DNA of 64,000 bases, taken from Marinomonas piezotolerans. Its GTDB lineage: Bacteria; Pseudomonadota; Gammaproteobacteria; Pseudomonadales; Marinomonadaceae. The position numbers and the translations under genes were made by a program. Positions 7,603 through 14,904 of this stretch are shown here, piece after piece. Position 1 is the stretch's first letter. Each line of letters starts with the position of its first letter. The stretch spans positions 248,001-312,000 of the forward strand of contig NZ_QKRA01000001.1 in the NCBI RefSeq assembly GCF_003362755.1. Reading direction: 5' to 3'. The notes under the pieces were generated by a model. The model searched no databases. It had not been told where the DNA came from and saw only the letters and a list, made by a program, of their open reading frames with translations.

Positions 7603-9081
7603 ATGATGAAGAAAATGGCAGCACAACAACGCGTCGCTCGACGGTCCTTCCCGACAGGCCACGTGACAGCTGCGTATGAACGCAAAGTGGATGCGGGGGA
7701 GGTTAGACAAGATGATGCGCAACTCGCTCTCGCGGCAAAACTCGATGTCCTGCTCGAGTCTCTTACCTCGCTCCCACCAGTACCCGTGTGCACCGACAAA
7801 CCGACAGAGAGAAGCTCTACAAGCAGCCGTCCGCTGCTACGGTTACCGGCGCGATCGATCGCAGCCTCTCAGTCCTTTCTTCGAAAGAAGTTCCATTTGT
7901 GGTCTTTTGGTCCAGCACCGCGAGGCATGTACATTCATGGACCGGTCGGGGTCGGCAAAAGCTTTCTAATGGATCTCTTTTACGCGTCTGTTAATGTCCC
8001 TGATAATGATTCTTGCTGTAACAGTGACAGCCACAGCCTCAAACATGCAAAAATTGCCAAACGCCGCGTCCACTTTCATGAATTCATGATAGACGTCCAT
8101 CATCGAATCTTTGTCTATAAACAGCAGCACCCTCGAGATGATGCGATCCCCATCATTGCGCAGCAATTGGCACAGGAAGCCCAACTCCTCTGTTTCGATG
8201 AATTTCAAGTAACAGACGTTGCCGATGCCATGATTTTGAAACGACTTTTCCTATCATTATTGGATCGGAATGTCGTGGTGGTGGCTACTTCGAATCGCTC
8301 CCCCGATACCTTGTATGAGGGCGGCATTAACCGATCCCTCTTTTTGCCATTCATAGACATGGTAGAACACAGGTTCGACATTATCTCCATGGAGGATTCC
8401 GCCAAGGATTATCGACTCGAAACCCGAGCGGACGGCCAATCCTATTTTTGGTCAAACAAGGATGATCATGGTGATAAAAATAGTGGCAACAACATGCAGG
8501 CGAAGTTGAAAGAAATATTTGGTGGCACTGCATCTGGAACTGAGGCCGAGGTCATTGACGTACTCTTCGGTCGCACCGTCCAGGTCGCCCGATTCAATGA
8601 CCGGTGCGCCTGGTTTAACTTTTCCGAGTTATGCTACCAACCGCTCGGCGCGGCCGATTATATTTCCCTATGCAACCGATTTCCGGTCCTCATCATAGAC
8701 CGCGTGCCGCAATTAGGCGCCAATCACCTCGACGAAGCGCGGCGATTCGTGAACCTAATTGACGTGTGTTATGAATCTCGCACACGCTTGGTGCTAGCGG
8801 CAAAAGTCCCGCTCGATGAACTATTTGTTGCTTTTGAAGCGCAGATCGAATGCAGTGATGGAAATGAAGAACTGTTTGTCAGTGAGAAGGGGGGGAACTC
8901 GAGTTCCTTTGCGACGACCATGATTCGCACCAAAGAGGGTGAAGAATTTGAGTGGTCGGCGACGGGGCGAAGTGGCGTGTCACTTGCACAATTATCGGCC
9001 ACCAATGATCTTGCCTTTTCCTTTCGACGAGCCGCGTCTCGGTTGGTAGAAATGGGGGGAAAGGAATGGGGACGGCAATGA
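7603..9081 (+). CDS. AFG1/ZapE-family AAA+ ATPase with eukaryote-like features
   Basis: Walker A GPVGVGKS (113-120), Walker B LLCFDEF (195-201), RVHFHEFM, ATSNRSPDTLYEGG and PLGAADY place it firmly in the AFG1/ZapE family. These are mitochondrial inner-membrane ATPases in eukaryotes and Z-ring-associated in bacteria. The 492 residues exceed the usual 350-390 of bacterial ZapE. Ser/Asn-rich insertions lie near residues 65-80, 130-145 and 285-300, and a long insertion lies at about 410-460. LYEGGINR and the ending FRRAASRLVEM recall algal or plant AFG1 proteins rather than gammaproteobacterial ZapE. The N-terminus is Arg-rich, no Shine-Dalgarno precedes the ATG, and G+C is visibly higher than next door. 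Foreign, possibly eukaryotic origin is inferred. An alphaproteobacterial source or an assembly chimera are alternatives. Confidence 0.8.
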   Translation: MMKKMAAQQRVARRSFPTGHVTAAYERKVDAGEVRQDDAQLALAAKLDVLLESLTSLPPVPVCTDKPTERSSTSSRPLLRLPARSIAASQSFLRKKFHLWSFGPAPRGMYIHGPVGVGKSFLMDLFYASVNVPDNDSCCNSDSHSLKHAKIAKRRVHFHEFMIDVHHRIFVYKQQHPRDDAIPIIAQQLAQEAQLLCFDEFQVTDVADAMILKRLFLSLLDRNVVVVATSNRSPDTLYEGGINRSLFLPFIDMVEHRFDIISMEDSAKDYRLETRADGQSYFWSNKDDHGDKNSGNNMQAKLKEIFGGTASGTEAEVIDVLFGRTVQVARFNDRCAWFNFSELCYQPLGAADYISLCNRFPVLIIDRVPQLGANHLDEARRFVNLIDVCYESRTRLVLAAKVPLDELFVAFEAQIECSDGNEELFVSEKGGNSSSFATTMIRTKEGEEFEWSATGRSGVSLAQLSATNDLAFSFRRAASRLVEMGGKEWGRQ

Positions 9082-9107
9082 CGAAAGGTCTTTACCTTGA
9101 AACAATT

Positions 9108-9148
9108 GGGGTCAGATGAAAATAGAGCTCAAATAGAGCACTGACTCC
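9108..9148. repeat. REP-like palindrome, copy 4 (degenerate)
   Basis: GGGGTCAG at 9108 pairs imperfectly with CTGACTCC at 9141-9148. The loop carries the duplicated AATAGAGC. It borders the AFG1-type segment on the right, as copy 3 does on the left. Confidence 0.6.
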
Positions 9149-9314
9149 ATACGTATTCCCCAGACACATATTACGCTATTTTTAAATTTTTCGGCCTAAA
9201 CCCATCCGTACTTCCTTCAACCCTCGATCCAGCTTGACCTATCGAGTCGGCAGGCTTGTGTGCCGAGCCTACAGCCCCCAAAACCTGTTGTCACAATCCC
9301 TTGTCAAAACTATA

Positions 9315-9330
9315 CTGTATAAATATACAG
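9315..9330 (+). promoter_or_regulatory. LexA box of umuDC
   Basis: CTGTATAAATATACAG is an exact CTGT-N8-ACAG match 20 bp before the umuD ATG at 9350. It predicts SOS control of both umuD and umuC. Confidence 0.92.
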
Positions 9331-9349
9331 TATATGGGTTTTGCGCATT

Positions 9350-9796
9350 ATGAAGGTCACTTATCTTGGCTCTGCTGAATCGGCCGCTTTTCTTTCGATC
9401 AATAAGTTAAACATTCCACTCTATGTTGAGTCAGTGTCGGCTGGGTTTCCGTCTCCAGCTCAGGACTTTGTGGAGCGCACGTTAGATTTGAATGAGCTGT
9501 GTATTCAGCGCCCGAGCGCGACCTTTTTTGTCCGAGCTCAGGGGGATTCTATGGTGGAAGCTGGGATTCACTCAGGGGACATTTTAGTGGTGGATCGATC
9601 ATTAACGGCTCGCCATGGTGATATTGTGATTGCGTGTCTCCATGGTGAAATGACGGTTAAAACCCTTGAATTGAAACCTCGTGTCTTACTCCGTCCGAAA
9701 AACAAAGCCTATCGTCCCATTGAAATCACAGAAGAATCCCAGTTGGAGATCTTCGGAGTGGTGACTGGTGTTGTTCGTAAGTTTGAGCGTGGCTAA
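9350..9796 (+). CDS. umuD: UmuD, SOS mutagenesis protein (self-cleaving LexA-like protease)
   Basis: The 148-residue protein has the LexA/UmuD S24 peptidase fold. The self-cleavage site is Ala31-Gly32 in VSAGF, the nucleophile Ser67 in GDSM and the general base Lys104 in TVKT; the Ser-Lys spacing of 37 equals that of E. coli UmuD. RecA-stimulated cleavage yields UmuD', the partner of polymerase V. ATG 9350 is chosen over the upstream TTG at 9341 because it matches the family start. Its stop overlaps the umuC start (TAATG), indicating translational coupling. It is the intact member of the family of umuD copies in this window. Confidence 0.95.
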   Translation: MKVTYLGSAESAAFLSINKLNIPLYVESVSAGFPSPAQDFVERTLDLNELCIQRPSATFFVRAQGDSMVEAGIHSGDILVVDRSLTARHGDIVIACLHGEMTVKTLELKPRVLLRPKNKAYRPIEITEESQLEIFGVVTGVVRKFERG

Positions 9797-11067
9797 TGAA
9801 TAGCATCTTTGCTTTAGTAGATTGCAATAACTTTTACGCCAGTTGTGAAAAGCTGTTTCGACCGGATCTGAAGCAGAAGCCGGTTGTGGTGTTGTCTAAT
9901 AACGATGGCTGCGTGATTGCTCGTTCCAAGGAAGCCAAGATACTAGGCATCAAAATGGGGGTGCCGATCTTTCAGGTACGCGACGACATTATCAAGCACA
10001 ATGTGATGTGTTTCTCGTCTAATTATGCCTTGTACGCAGACATGTCTAATCGGGTAATGACCATCCTAGAGGAAGAAGCGCCAAGGGTTGAGGTGTATTC
10101 CATCGATGAAGCGTTTTTGGATCTAACGGGTGTAGATCATGCGTTAGACGTATTGGATTTTGGCCGTCAAGTGAAAGCGCGGGTGGATAAACACACGGGC
10201 ATTACTGTCGGCATTGGCATTGCGCCTACTAAAACCCTCGCCAAGCTCGCCAATCATGCGGCCAAGAAATATCCCGCTACTGGCTCTGTGGTGGATCTAA
10301 TGGATAGAGCCCGACAAAGGCGTTTAATGGCCTTGGTGGATGTGGGAGATGTTTGGGGGGTTGGGCGTCGGTTAACTGACAAACTCAAAGCTCGAGGTAT
10401 TAAGACGGCGTTGAATCTTGCAGATGCCGACCCAAAGTGCATTCGTCGTGAGTTCTCTGTGGTGCTTGAGCGTACGGTACGAGAGTTAAATGGTGTCTCT
10501 TGTATGGAGCTTGAGGCACTGGCACCAACAAAAAAGCAGATCCTATGCAGCCGGTCCTTTGGTCAGCGGATCACCGATAAGTTCGAACTACGGCAAGCCG
10601 TCGCGAAGTATGTGGCCCGAGCGGGAGAGAAACTCAGGGGAGAGAAGCGTCTGGCTCGCGTAATACAGGTCTTTATCCGCACAGGCGTGTTTAATCCTAA
10701 TGATCCCCAGTATTCCAATGCATTGTCTGTTGAGTTGCCTTATCCGACGGATGACACTCGAGATTTGTTAGAAGCCGCTGACGTACTGTTTTCACGTATT
10801 TATCGCGCAGGCTATCGCTACGCTAAAGCAGGCGTAATGTTAACGGACTTCTTTGAGCAGGGGGCTTATCAGCATGACTTCTTTAAGAATTCGCCTGAAC
10901 GGTCGCATTCCAAAGCTCTTATGGAGGTATTGGATCGCATCAATCACAGCGGAAGGGGCACGGTGTTCTTTGCCTCTCAGGGCATTACGCCTCAATGGTT
11001 GATGAAGCGTGAGCATCTGTCCCCTGCGTACACCACTCGGTGGAGTGATCTACCGATTGTTTACTAA
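9796..11067 (+). CDS. umuC: UmuC, Y-family DNA polymerase V catalytic subunit
   Basis: The 423-residue protein has the family start ALVDCNNFYASCE with the first metal-binding Asp, the catalytic SIDEAFLDL near residues 100-108, a helix-hairpin-helix region near 180-200 and the C-terminal DUF4113-like segment. The length equals E. coli UmuC (422). With UmuD' and RecA it performs error-prone lesion bypass. It lies within a region of integron cassettes, so the operon may have been acquired or serve mobile DNA, as plasmid-borne umuDC homologues do. Confidence 0.95.
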   Translation: MNSIFALVDCNNFYASCEKLFRPDLKQKPVVVLSNNDGCVIARSKEAKILGIKMGVPIFQVRDDIIKHNVMCFSSNYALYADMSNRVMTILEEEAPRVEVYSIDEAFLDLTGVDHALDVLDFGRQVKARVDKHTGITVGIGIAPTKTLAKLANHAAKKYPATGSVVDLMDRARQRRLMALVDVGDVWGVGRRLTDKLKARGIKTALNLADADPKCIRREFSVVLERTVRELNGVSCMELEALAPTKKQILCSRSFGQRITDKFELRQAVAKYVARAGEKLRGEKRLARVIQVFIRTGVFNPNDPQYSNALSVELPYPTDDTRDLLEAADVLFSRIYRAGYRYAKAGVMLTDFFEQGAYQHDFFKNSPERSHSKALMEVLDRINHSGRGTVFFASQGITPQWLMKREHLSPAYTTRWSDLPIVY

Positions 11068-11119
11068 ATATCCATCTTTGTTAACTCTATATCTACTTTG
11101 CGATATTTGGAAAGTTAAC

Positions 11120-11170
11120 CGTACAATTCCAACGACCCATGAGTGGATCGTCGGAATTAAAGTGTTAATT
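11120..11170. repeat. Inverted repeat containing the right copy of the 28-bp repeat
   Basis: AATTCCAACGACCCA is followed four bases later by TGGATCGTCGGAATT, its near-perfect inverted complement. The right half continues as AAAGTGTTAATTTT, matching 2120-2147. Flanking TTAAC/GTTAA extends the symmetry. It resembles the terminus of a small mobile element and separates umuC from the next cassette fragment. Confidence 0.55.
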
Positions 11171-11335
11171 TTGGGTTTGTACCTACCAGATCCTATTGAC
11201 GAGAACAGAGTAAATATTTTTGAGAAATGGATTGCGCGTGAACCATTAGATAATTTCAGAAATTCAGGCCCAGATAATGATTCGTTTTCGTTAGTAGAAT
11301 CTTTTGATGTAAATGAGTATGAAATCAACACATAA
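11144..11335 (+). pseudogene. Orphan 3' end of a cassette gene
   Basis: An open frame ending ...LVESFDVNEYEINT at 11335 is followed within 10 bp by an attC-like site. It has no start of its own; its 5' end lies in the inverted repeat at 11120. The acidic C-terminal sequence looks like real protein but is not recognised. Confidence 0.4.
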
Positions 11336-11341
11336 AAAGTT

Positions 11342-11406
11342 AATTAACTACGCGCCTTTCAGGCGTCGGACGCAGCAAAGCTGCGCCGGTTATTGAGGCG
11401 TTAAGT
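11342..11406 (+). other. attC-like recombination site
   Basis: TTAACTACGCGCC, a central hairpin GACGCAGCAAAGCTGCGCC, then TTGAGGC and the right core GTTAAGT (11400-11406) match attC order. The outer stem pairs only partly. The hairpin is nearly the same as in the truncated site at 5207. Confidence 0.65.
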
Positions 11407-11420
11407 TCTTTGGAGTATCG

Positions 11421-11868
11421 GTGAAAATCAGAGCGATTGTAGAAAGGGATACTGAAGCTGTTAGTGCAGTTTGCATGGCTTCTTTTTCAAAATCAGTAGC
11501 AGACACGTTGTCGGAGGAAGGAATCTCAACCTTTGCTAAAATTGCGGCAAGTGATGCCTTCCTCAAGAGAATGAAAGAAGATAATTTGATACTTGTTGCA
11601 GAATGCAACGGGGAGATTGAGGGGGTTATTGAACTAAAGGAAGGTTGCCATGTTTTTTGTTAAACCTGAAAAACAGATGAAAGGTATTGGCAGGAAGTTG
11701 CTTTCATCGGCTTTAACTTGTGCGAAGTTTGACACTGTAACCGTAAGTGCCTCTTTATCATCAGTTCCTGCGTATAAGAAGTATGGCTTTGAGCTTAAGG
11801 GCAATATAGCCGAATCAGCAGGTTTGGTTTACCAACCCATGGAAATCGAACTTAACAAGTCAATCTAG
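11421..11868 (+). pseudogene. GNAT-family acetyltransferase, frameshifted
   Basis: The first frame (GTG 11421, after TGGAG) gives a GNAT N-terminus ending ELKEGCHVFC at 11663. The second frame resumes at MFFVKPEKQMKGIGRKLL, the family's MFVxPexQgkGIGrkLL acetyl-CoA motif, and runs to 11868. Together they make one normal small acetyltransferase of about 145 residues, broken near 11648-11660. The join CCATGTTTTTT could reflect loss of one copy of a short direct repeat or slippage in the T-run. A sequencing error is also possible. The gene is a cassette between attC-like sites at 11342 and 11852. Confidence 0.7.
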
Positions 11869-11898
11869 GCGACCGCTATCGCGTTGCTGATTGAAGCA
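11852..11898 (+). other. Degenerate attC-like site
   Basis: TTAACAAGTCAATC on the left and GATTGAAGC on the right have inverted arms (TCAATC/GATTGA) around GCGACCGCTATCGCG. The right GTTRRRY core is lost. It lies exactly between the GNAT and PPOX genes, overlapping the GNAT stop codon. Confidence 0.45.
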
Positions 11899-11922
11899 CC
11901 ATGCGCTGTAAAGGTACATGAA

Positions 11923-12372
11923 ATGATTACAGAAGAAATAAAACAATCGGTTAAAGAAAGTGTTCTTTGTTGGTTAGCTACTTCAGATATGGAGGGTTAT
12001 CCAACGTGCTCTCCAAAAGAAGCCTTTACCATCTGTGGTGAAAATGAAATTGTCATTGCCAATATTGCATCCCCAGGTAGCGTCAAAAATATAGAATCCA
12101 ATCCCAATGTTTGCGTAAGCTTTATTAACATCTTTAAACAAAAAGGGTTTAAATTAAAGGGCACCGCATCTTATCTTTCTTCGAACGACATTGGTTATAA
12201 AAAGTATGCGGAAATATTGACCCCAATTATTGGCGACGCATTCCCAATTAAGGGAGTCATAGTCGTGGTCGTAAATAAAACCGAACCTATCATTGCTCCA
12301 AGTTATTATTTGGTTCCAGGCACAACAGTAGAGAGCCAAGTCAGTCAGGCCAAAAAAAACTATGGTGTATAG
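11923..12372 (+). CDS. Pyridoxamine 5'-phosphate oxidase-like flavoprotein on a cassette
   Basis: The 149-residue protein has the split-barrel PPOX fold pattern: a start with VLCWLATSDMEGYPTCSPKE, then EIVIANIASPGSVKNIESNP, the typical FMN-binding strand-turn, and VCVSFINIFKQKGFKLKGTA. Such small proteins bind FMN, F420 or heme; the substrate here is unknown. ATG 11923 is preferred over the TTG near 11884 because of AAAGG upstream and the family-like beginning. No clean attC follows; instead comes a umuD promoter remnant at 12396, suggesting another rearrangement. Confidence 0.78.
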   Translation: MITEEIKQSVKESVLCWLATSDMEGYPTCSPKEAFTICGENEIVIANIASPGSVKNIESNPNVCVSFINIFKQKGFKLKGTASYLSSNDIGYKKYAEILTPIIGDAFPIKGVIVVVVNKTEPIIAPSYYLVPGTTVESQVSQAKKNYGV

Positions 12373-12395
12373 CAAGGTGCCTCATTCTTAAACGC

Positions 12396-12466
12396 CAAAA
12401 TCTGTTTTCACAATTCATCACCAAAACTATACAGTATTTGGATGTTGCGCATGATGAAGGATTGGT
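12396..12466 (+). pseudogene. Third umuD upstream remnant with the LexA box deleted
   Basis: CCAAAATCTGTTTTCACAAT...CCAAAACTATACAGTATTTGG...GCGCATGATGAAGG aligns with the leaders of the two umuD copies (5430-5500 and 9285-9355). About 11-12 bp between two ATAC/TACA repeats are missing, which removes the LexA box and leaves only CTATACAGTAT. Similarity stops right after the start codon. Confidence 0.65.
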
Positions 12467-12645
12467 CACGGCCCAATCGTGTGGGCTAGGCTTTTACGGT
12501 GTTACACTAAAAAAACAATGTTTAAGCAGGAATGTAAAATGGTGCGTCGATTCGCTTCCAGTAAATTTCAGTAACACGCGTGCTCATACCAATGGTCTTG
12601 TTGACGAAGAGTACTACCGAGCACTTGAATTCTAGAATGTTTTGA

Positions 12646-12686
12646 ACACCTCTCAAAGTGCTGTATTGCGGTATTTGAGGGGGTGT
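12646..12686 (+). promoter_or_regulatory. Stem-loop covering a strong ribosome-binding site
   Basis: ACACCTCTCAAA (12646-12657) can pair with TTTGAGGGGGTGT (12674-12686) with two bulged bases. The right arm contains GAGGGGG, the ribosome-binding site of a 22-codon frame at 12688. This could control translation of the leader peptide; there is no T-run, so it is not a terminator. Confidence 0.4.
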
Positions 12687-12687
12687 T

Positions 12688-12756
12688 ATGCGCGGACAAG
12701 GAGGTGGCTCGCTATGGGTAATATTACTATTTTATTTGTATGAATTAGCGTCATAA
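12688..12756 (+). CDS. Possible 22-residue small membrane protein or leader peptide
   Basis: ATG at 12688 follows a strong GAGGGGG signal by 5 nt. The product, beginning MRGQGGGSLWVILLF, has a Gly-rich start and a hydrophobic segment able to span a membrane. A second, overlapping 9-codon frame (12714-12743) has a consensus AAGGAGGT 7 nt before its ATG. The region precedes the TonB receptor operon by about 160 bp. Translation is unproven. Confidence 0.35.
   Translation: MRGQGGGSLWVILLFYLYELAS
12714..12743 (+). CDS. Possible 9-residue peptide with a consensus Shine-Dalgarno
   Basis: AAGGAGGT, the perfect anti-16S match, lies 7 nt before ATG 12714. The frame reads MGNITILFV and stops. It is nested in another frame within the 22-codon candidate at 12688. 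Such a strong signal with so short a frame suggests a regulatory leader or a ribosome standby site rather than a functional peptide. Confidence 0.25.
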   Translation: MGNITILFV

Positions 12757-12918
12757 AAGTAAGAAGCTTGAAGGACAAAAGCTGACTCTTTTTGGGATGT
12801 TAAGCTAAGCTTTGTTTGAGGATAGGTTTATTCAAGGAAAGCTGCTTTTCGGTATGGTTCTCAATTTGAGCGCCACTGCCTCTTCTCCAAGAACGTGTTG
12901 AGGAACAGTCCAAGACTC

Positions 12919-14904
12919 ATGGTGTACTTGATTCAGTACTTTCGAGCTTTATTATCGGCGCAGCGAATACGAACGCAGGCGTTTAAATGTTTTCGCATTT
13001 CAGTGTCTTTTCTTTGTACTGTGTTGCTTTTGTGCACGCTTCCTTGGACCTCTCCTAAAACATTTGCCGAATCGCCTGATCTGACAACCTTACCACTTGA
13101 AGAGTTGTTGGAAACCGAGGTCATCAGTGCTACCCATTTTGCTCAACAAATAGTTGATGCTCCTTCCGCAGTGTCGATTATCACGGCTGATGAGATTCAT
13201 CGTTTTGGTTATCGTACCATTGCCGAAATACTCGATAACATGCGTGGTCTTCATGTCATGCGGGGGCTTGATTACAGCTATCTCGGCGGGCGCGGTTACG
13301 GTGCGCCGGGCGATTACGCGGGCCGTATTTTGGTATTGATTGATGGATACCCCGCGGCAGATAATTTTTTCAGTCAAATTTATATTGCAGATGATGGCTA
13401 TCTCGATACTGCGCTCATCGAGCGGGTCGAATACGCTCCTGGTCCGGGTTCGGCCATTTACGGCAACAGCGCATTTCTTGGTGTTGTTAACATCGTCACA
13501 CGCAAAGGGCGGAATTTTGACGGAGTCGAAGCGGAAGTCTTGACGACCTCTAATCAGGATCAGGAAGCTAGGATCACAGGGGGAAATAGATTTGATAACG
13601 GCTTGGAGCTACTGTTTTCTGCGTCAGTCTTCACGAGTGACGGTAGGAGTCATGAATACGATGGCGGTGATGTCATCTCTAGCTCAGACCGCCAAAGCGA
13701 GCGCTTTTTTCTTAAGGGAGGCTACCGTAATTGGTCACTGGAAGCGGCTTCTTCCATCCTGTACCAAGACAATCTGAACACGATTACAGACTTTGCCCGT
13801 CAATCAAGTGATCGCAACCGATTCATTCATTTAGAGCATGATGCATACCTAGGCCGAGATTGGCGTACGGTAACGCGGTTATATTACGGCGATTTTCAAT
13901 TCGAAGGTTTGGTCGATGATCAGCGCTTCGATGTAAGGCAGGACATCGAAACCAATGGCAGTTGGTATGGCATCGATAGCAAATTGATTTATCTTGGATT
14001 AGCTGGGCACCAGATCCTGTTGGGCAGCGAGTATCGGATTGATCAGGAACAAGAAACTCAGGGGCAGTATCGAACTATTCCTGAGGACGAAGTGTTGGAT
14101 ACGTATAAGTTTGCCGATAATGGCAATACCTTCAGTCTTTATGGGGAAGACAGAATCACGCTCACCCCAACGCTAAGCGCCAGTTTAGGTGGGCGTTACG
14201 ACCGTCGCCACTTTGATAAATACGATACCACTCAGGATGTTTTCAACCCACGTTTCGCCGTCATTCACCGCCCGACAGAACAGTTGTCGCTCAAGCTTTC
14301 TTATGGGCAGGCAAGCCGTTTTATAACGCCTGAAGAGTATCTCGGCTCTGAAGAGATTGAGCAGCCTTCAAGAGTGCGTACAACCGAATTCGTCGCCGAG
14401 CATAAGACCTATCAACGTCGTCTGCTCGCTTCGTTATATCGCTATCACGTGGATCAATTGCCCACCTACACTCGCGAAGAGTCGAACACGATACGTGGTG
14501 CTGAGCTGGAATCGGAGTGGCAATGGCAGGGCGCTAAAACACTGCGGCTTAGCTACGCGTGGCAGCATGCCGAAAATAACAAAGGGGCGGACCTGACTAA
14601 CGTCCCTAACCACATCGGCAAGCTGCATTTTTCGACACCGATTTTAAACGAGCGAACCCACGCGAGTTTGGCGTTACGCTATGTCGGCGAACGCAAAAAT
14701 TTAACCAATGGTTCGGTAGACAGTTATACCGTCGCAGATGTGACACTGACCTCTGAGCCGCTATCTGGCATGGATGTCAGCGTAGGTATCAGGAACCTCT
14801 TTGACGAACAATACGATCATGTCTCGTATGATGGCAATCAAGACGGACTTTTGGCGCAGGATGGACGCTCTATATGGCTACGCGTGGGGTACCGTTTCCA
14901 ATGA
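12919..14904 (+). CDS. TonB-dependent outer-membrane receptor
   Basis: A signal peptide ends around SPKTFAESPD. It is followed by the plug domain (APSAVSIITADEIHRFGYRT, then RILVLIDGYP and IERVEYAPGPGSAIYGNSAFLGVVNIVTRKG split over about residues 65-190) and a long beta-barrel with the C-terminal LRVGYRF signature. The ligand is not evident. ATG 12919 or GTG 12895 could start it; neither has a clear ribosome-binding site. The stop overlaps the next ATG (ATGA), so it is co-translated with a YfiR-like and a YfiN-like protein. In such operons the receptor probably acts as a sensor as much as a transporter. Confidence 0.88.
   Translation: MVYLIQYFRALLSAQRIRTQAFKCFRISVSFLCTVLLLCTLPWTSPKTFAESPDLTTLPLEELLETEVISATHFAQQIVDAPSAVSIITADEIHRFGYRTIAEILDNMRGLHVMRGLDYSYLGGRGYGAPGDYAGRILVLIDGYPAADNFFSQIYIADDGYLDTALIERVEYAPGPGSAIYGNSAFLGVVNIVTRKGRNFDGVEAEVLTTSNQDQEARITGGNRFDNGLELLFSASVFTSDGRSHEYDGGDVISSSDRQSERFFLKGGYRNWSLEAASSILYQDNLNTITDFARQSSDRNRFIHLEHDAYLGRDWRTVTRLYYGDFQFEGLVDDQRFDVRQDIETNGSWYGIDSKLIYLGLAGHQILLGSEYRIDQEQETQGQYRTIPEDEVLDTYKFADNGNTFSLYGEDRITLTPTLSASLGGRYDRRHFDKYDTTQDVFNPRFAVIHRPTEQLSLKLSYGQASRFITPEEYLGSEEIEQPSRVRTTEFVAEHKTYQRRLLASLYRYHVDQLPTYTREESNTIRGAELESEWQWQGAKTLRLSYAWQHAENNKGADLTNVPNHIGKLHFSTPILNERTHASLALRYVGERKNLTNGSVDSYTVADVTLTSEPLSGMDVSVGIRNLFDEQYDHVSYDGNQDGLLAQDGRSIWLRVGYRFQ

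Larger units (their letters stand above)
9103..9537 (+). repeat. Direct repeat block of about 420 bp (copy B)
   Basis: This is the partner of 5259-5678 and continues into an intact umuD. It differs by a small internal duplication (AATAGAGC twice near 9121-9139), a variant end of the palindrome and scattered substitutions, so the duplication is not recent. Confidence 0.8.

Noticed and set aside
7676..8439. Several open frames on both strands inside the AFG1-type gene
   Set aside because: They are shadows of one long coding frame that carries all AAA+ motifs in order.
2120..12470. Possible prophage, plasmid insertion or classical transposon
   Set aside because: No integrase, transposase, replication or structural gene was found; attC sites and small plus-strand genes explain the region better.
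12438..12635. 65-codon frame after the umuD leader remnant
   Set aside because: No ribosome-binding site, irregular composition and start within the decayed leader; more likely chance.
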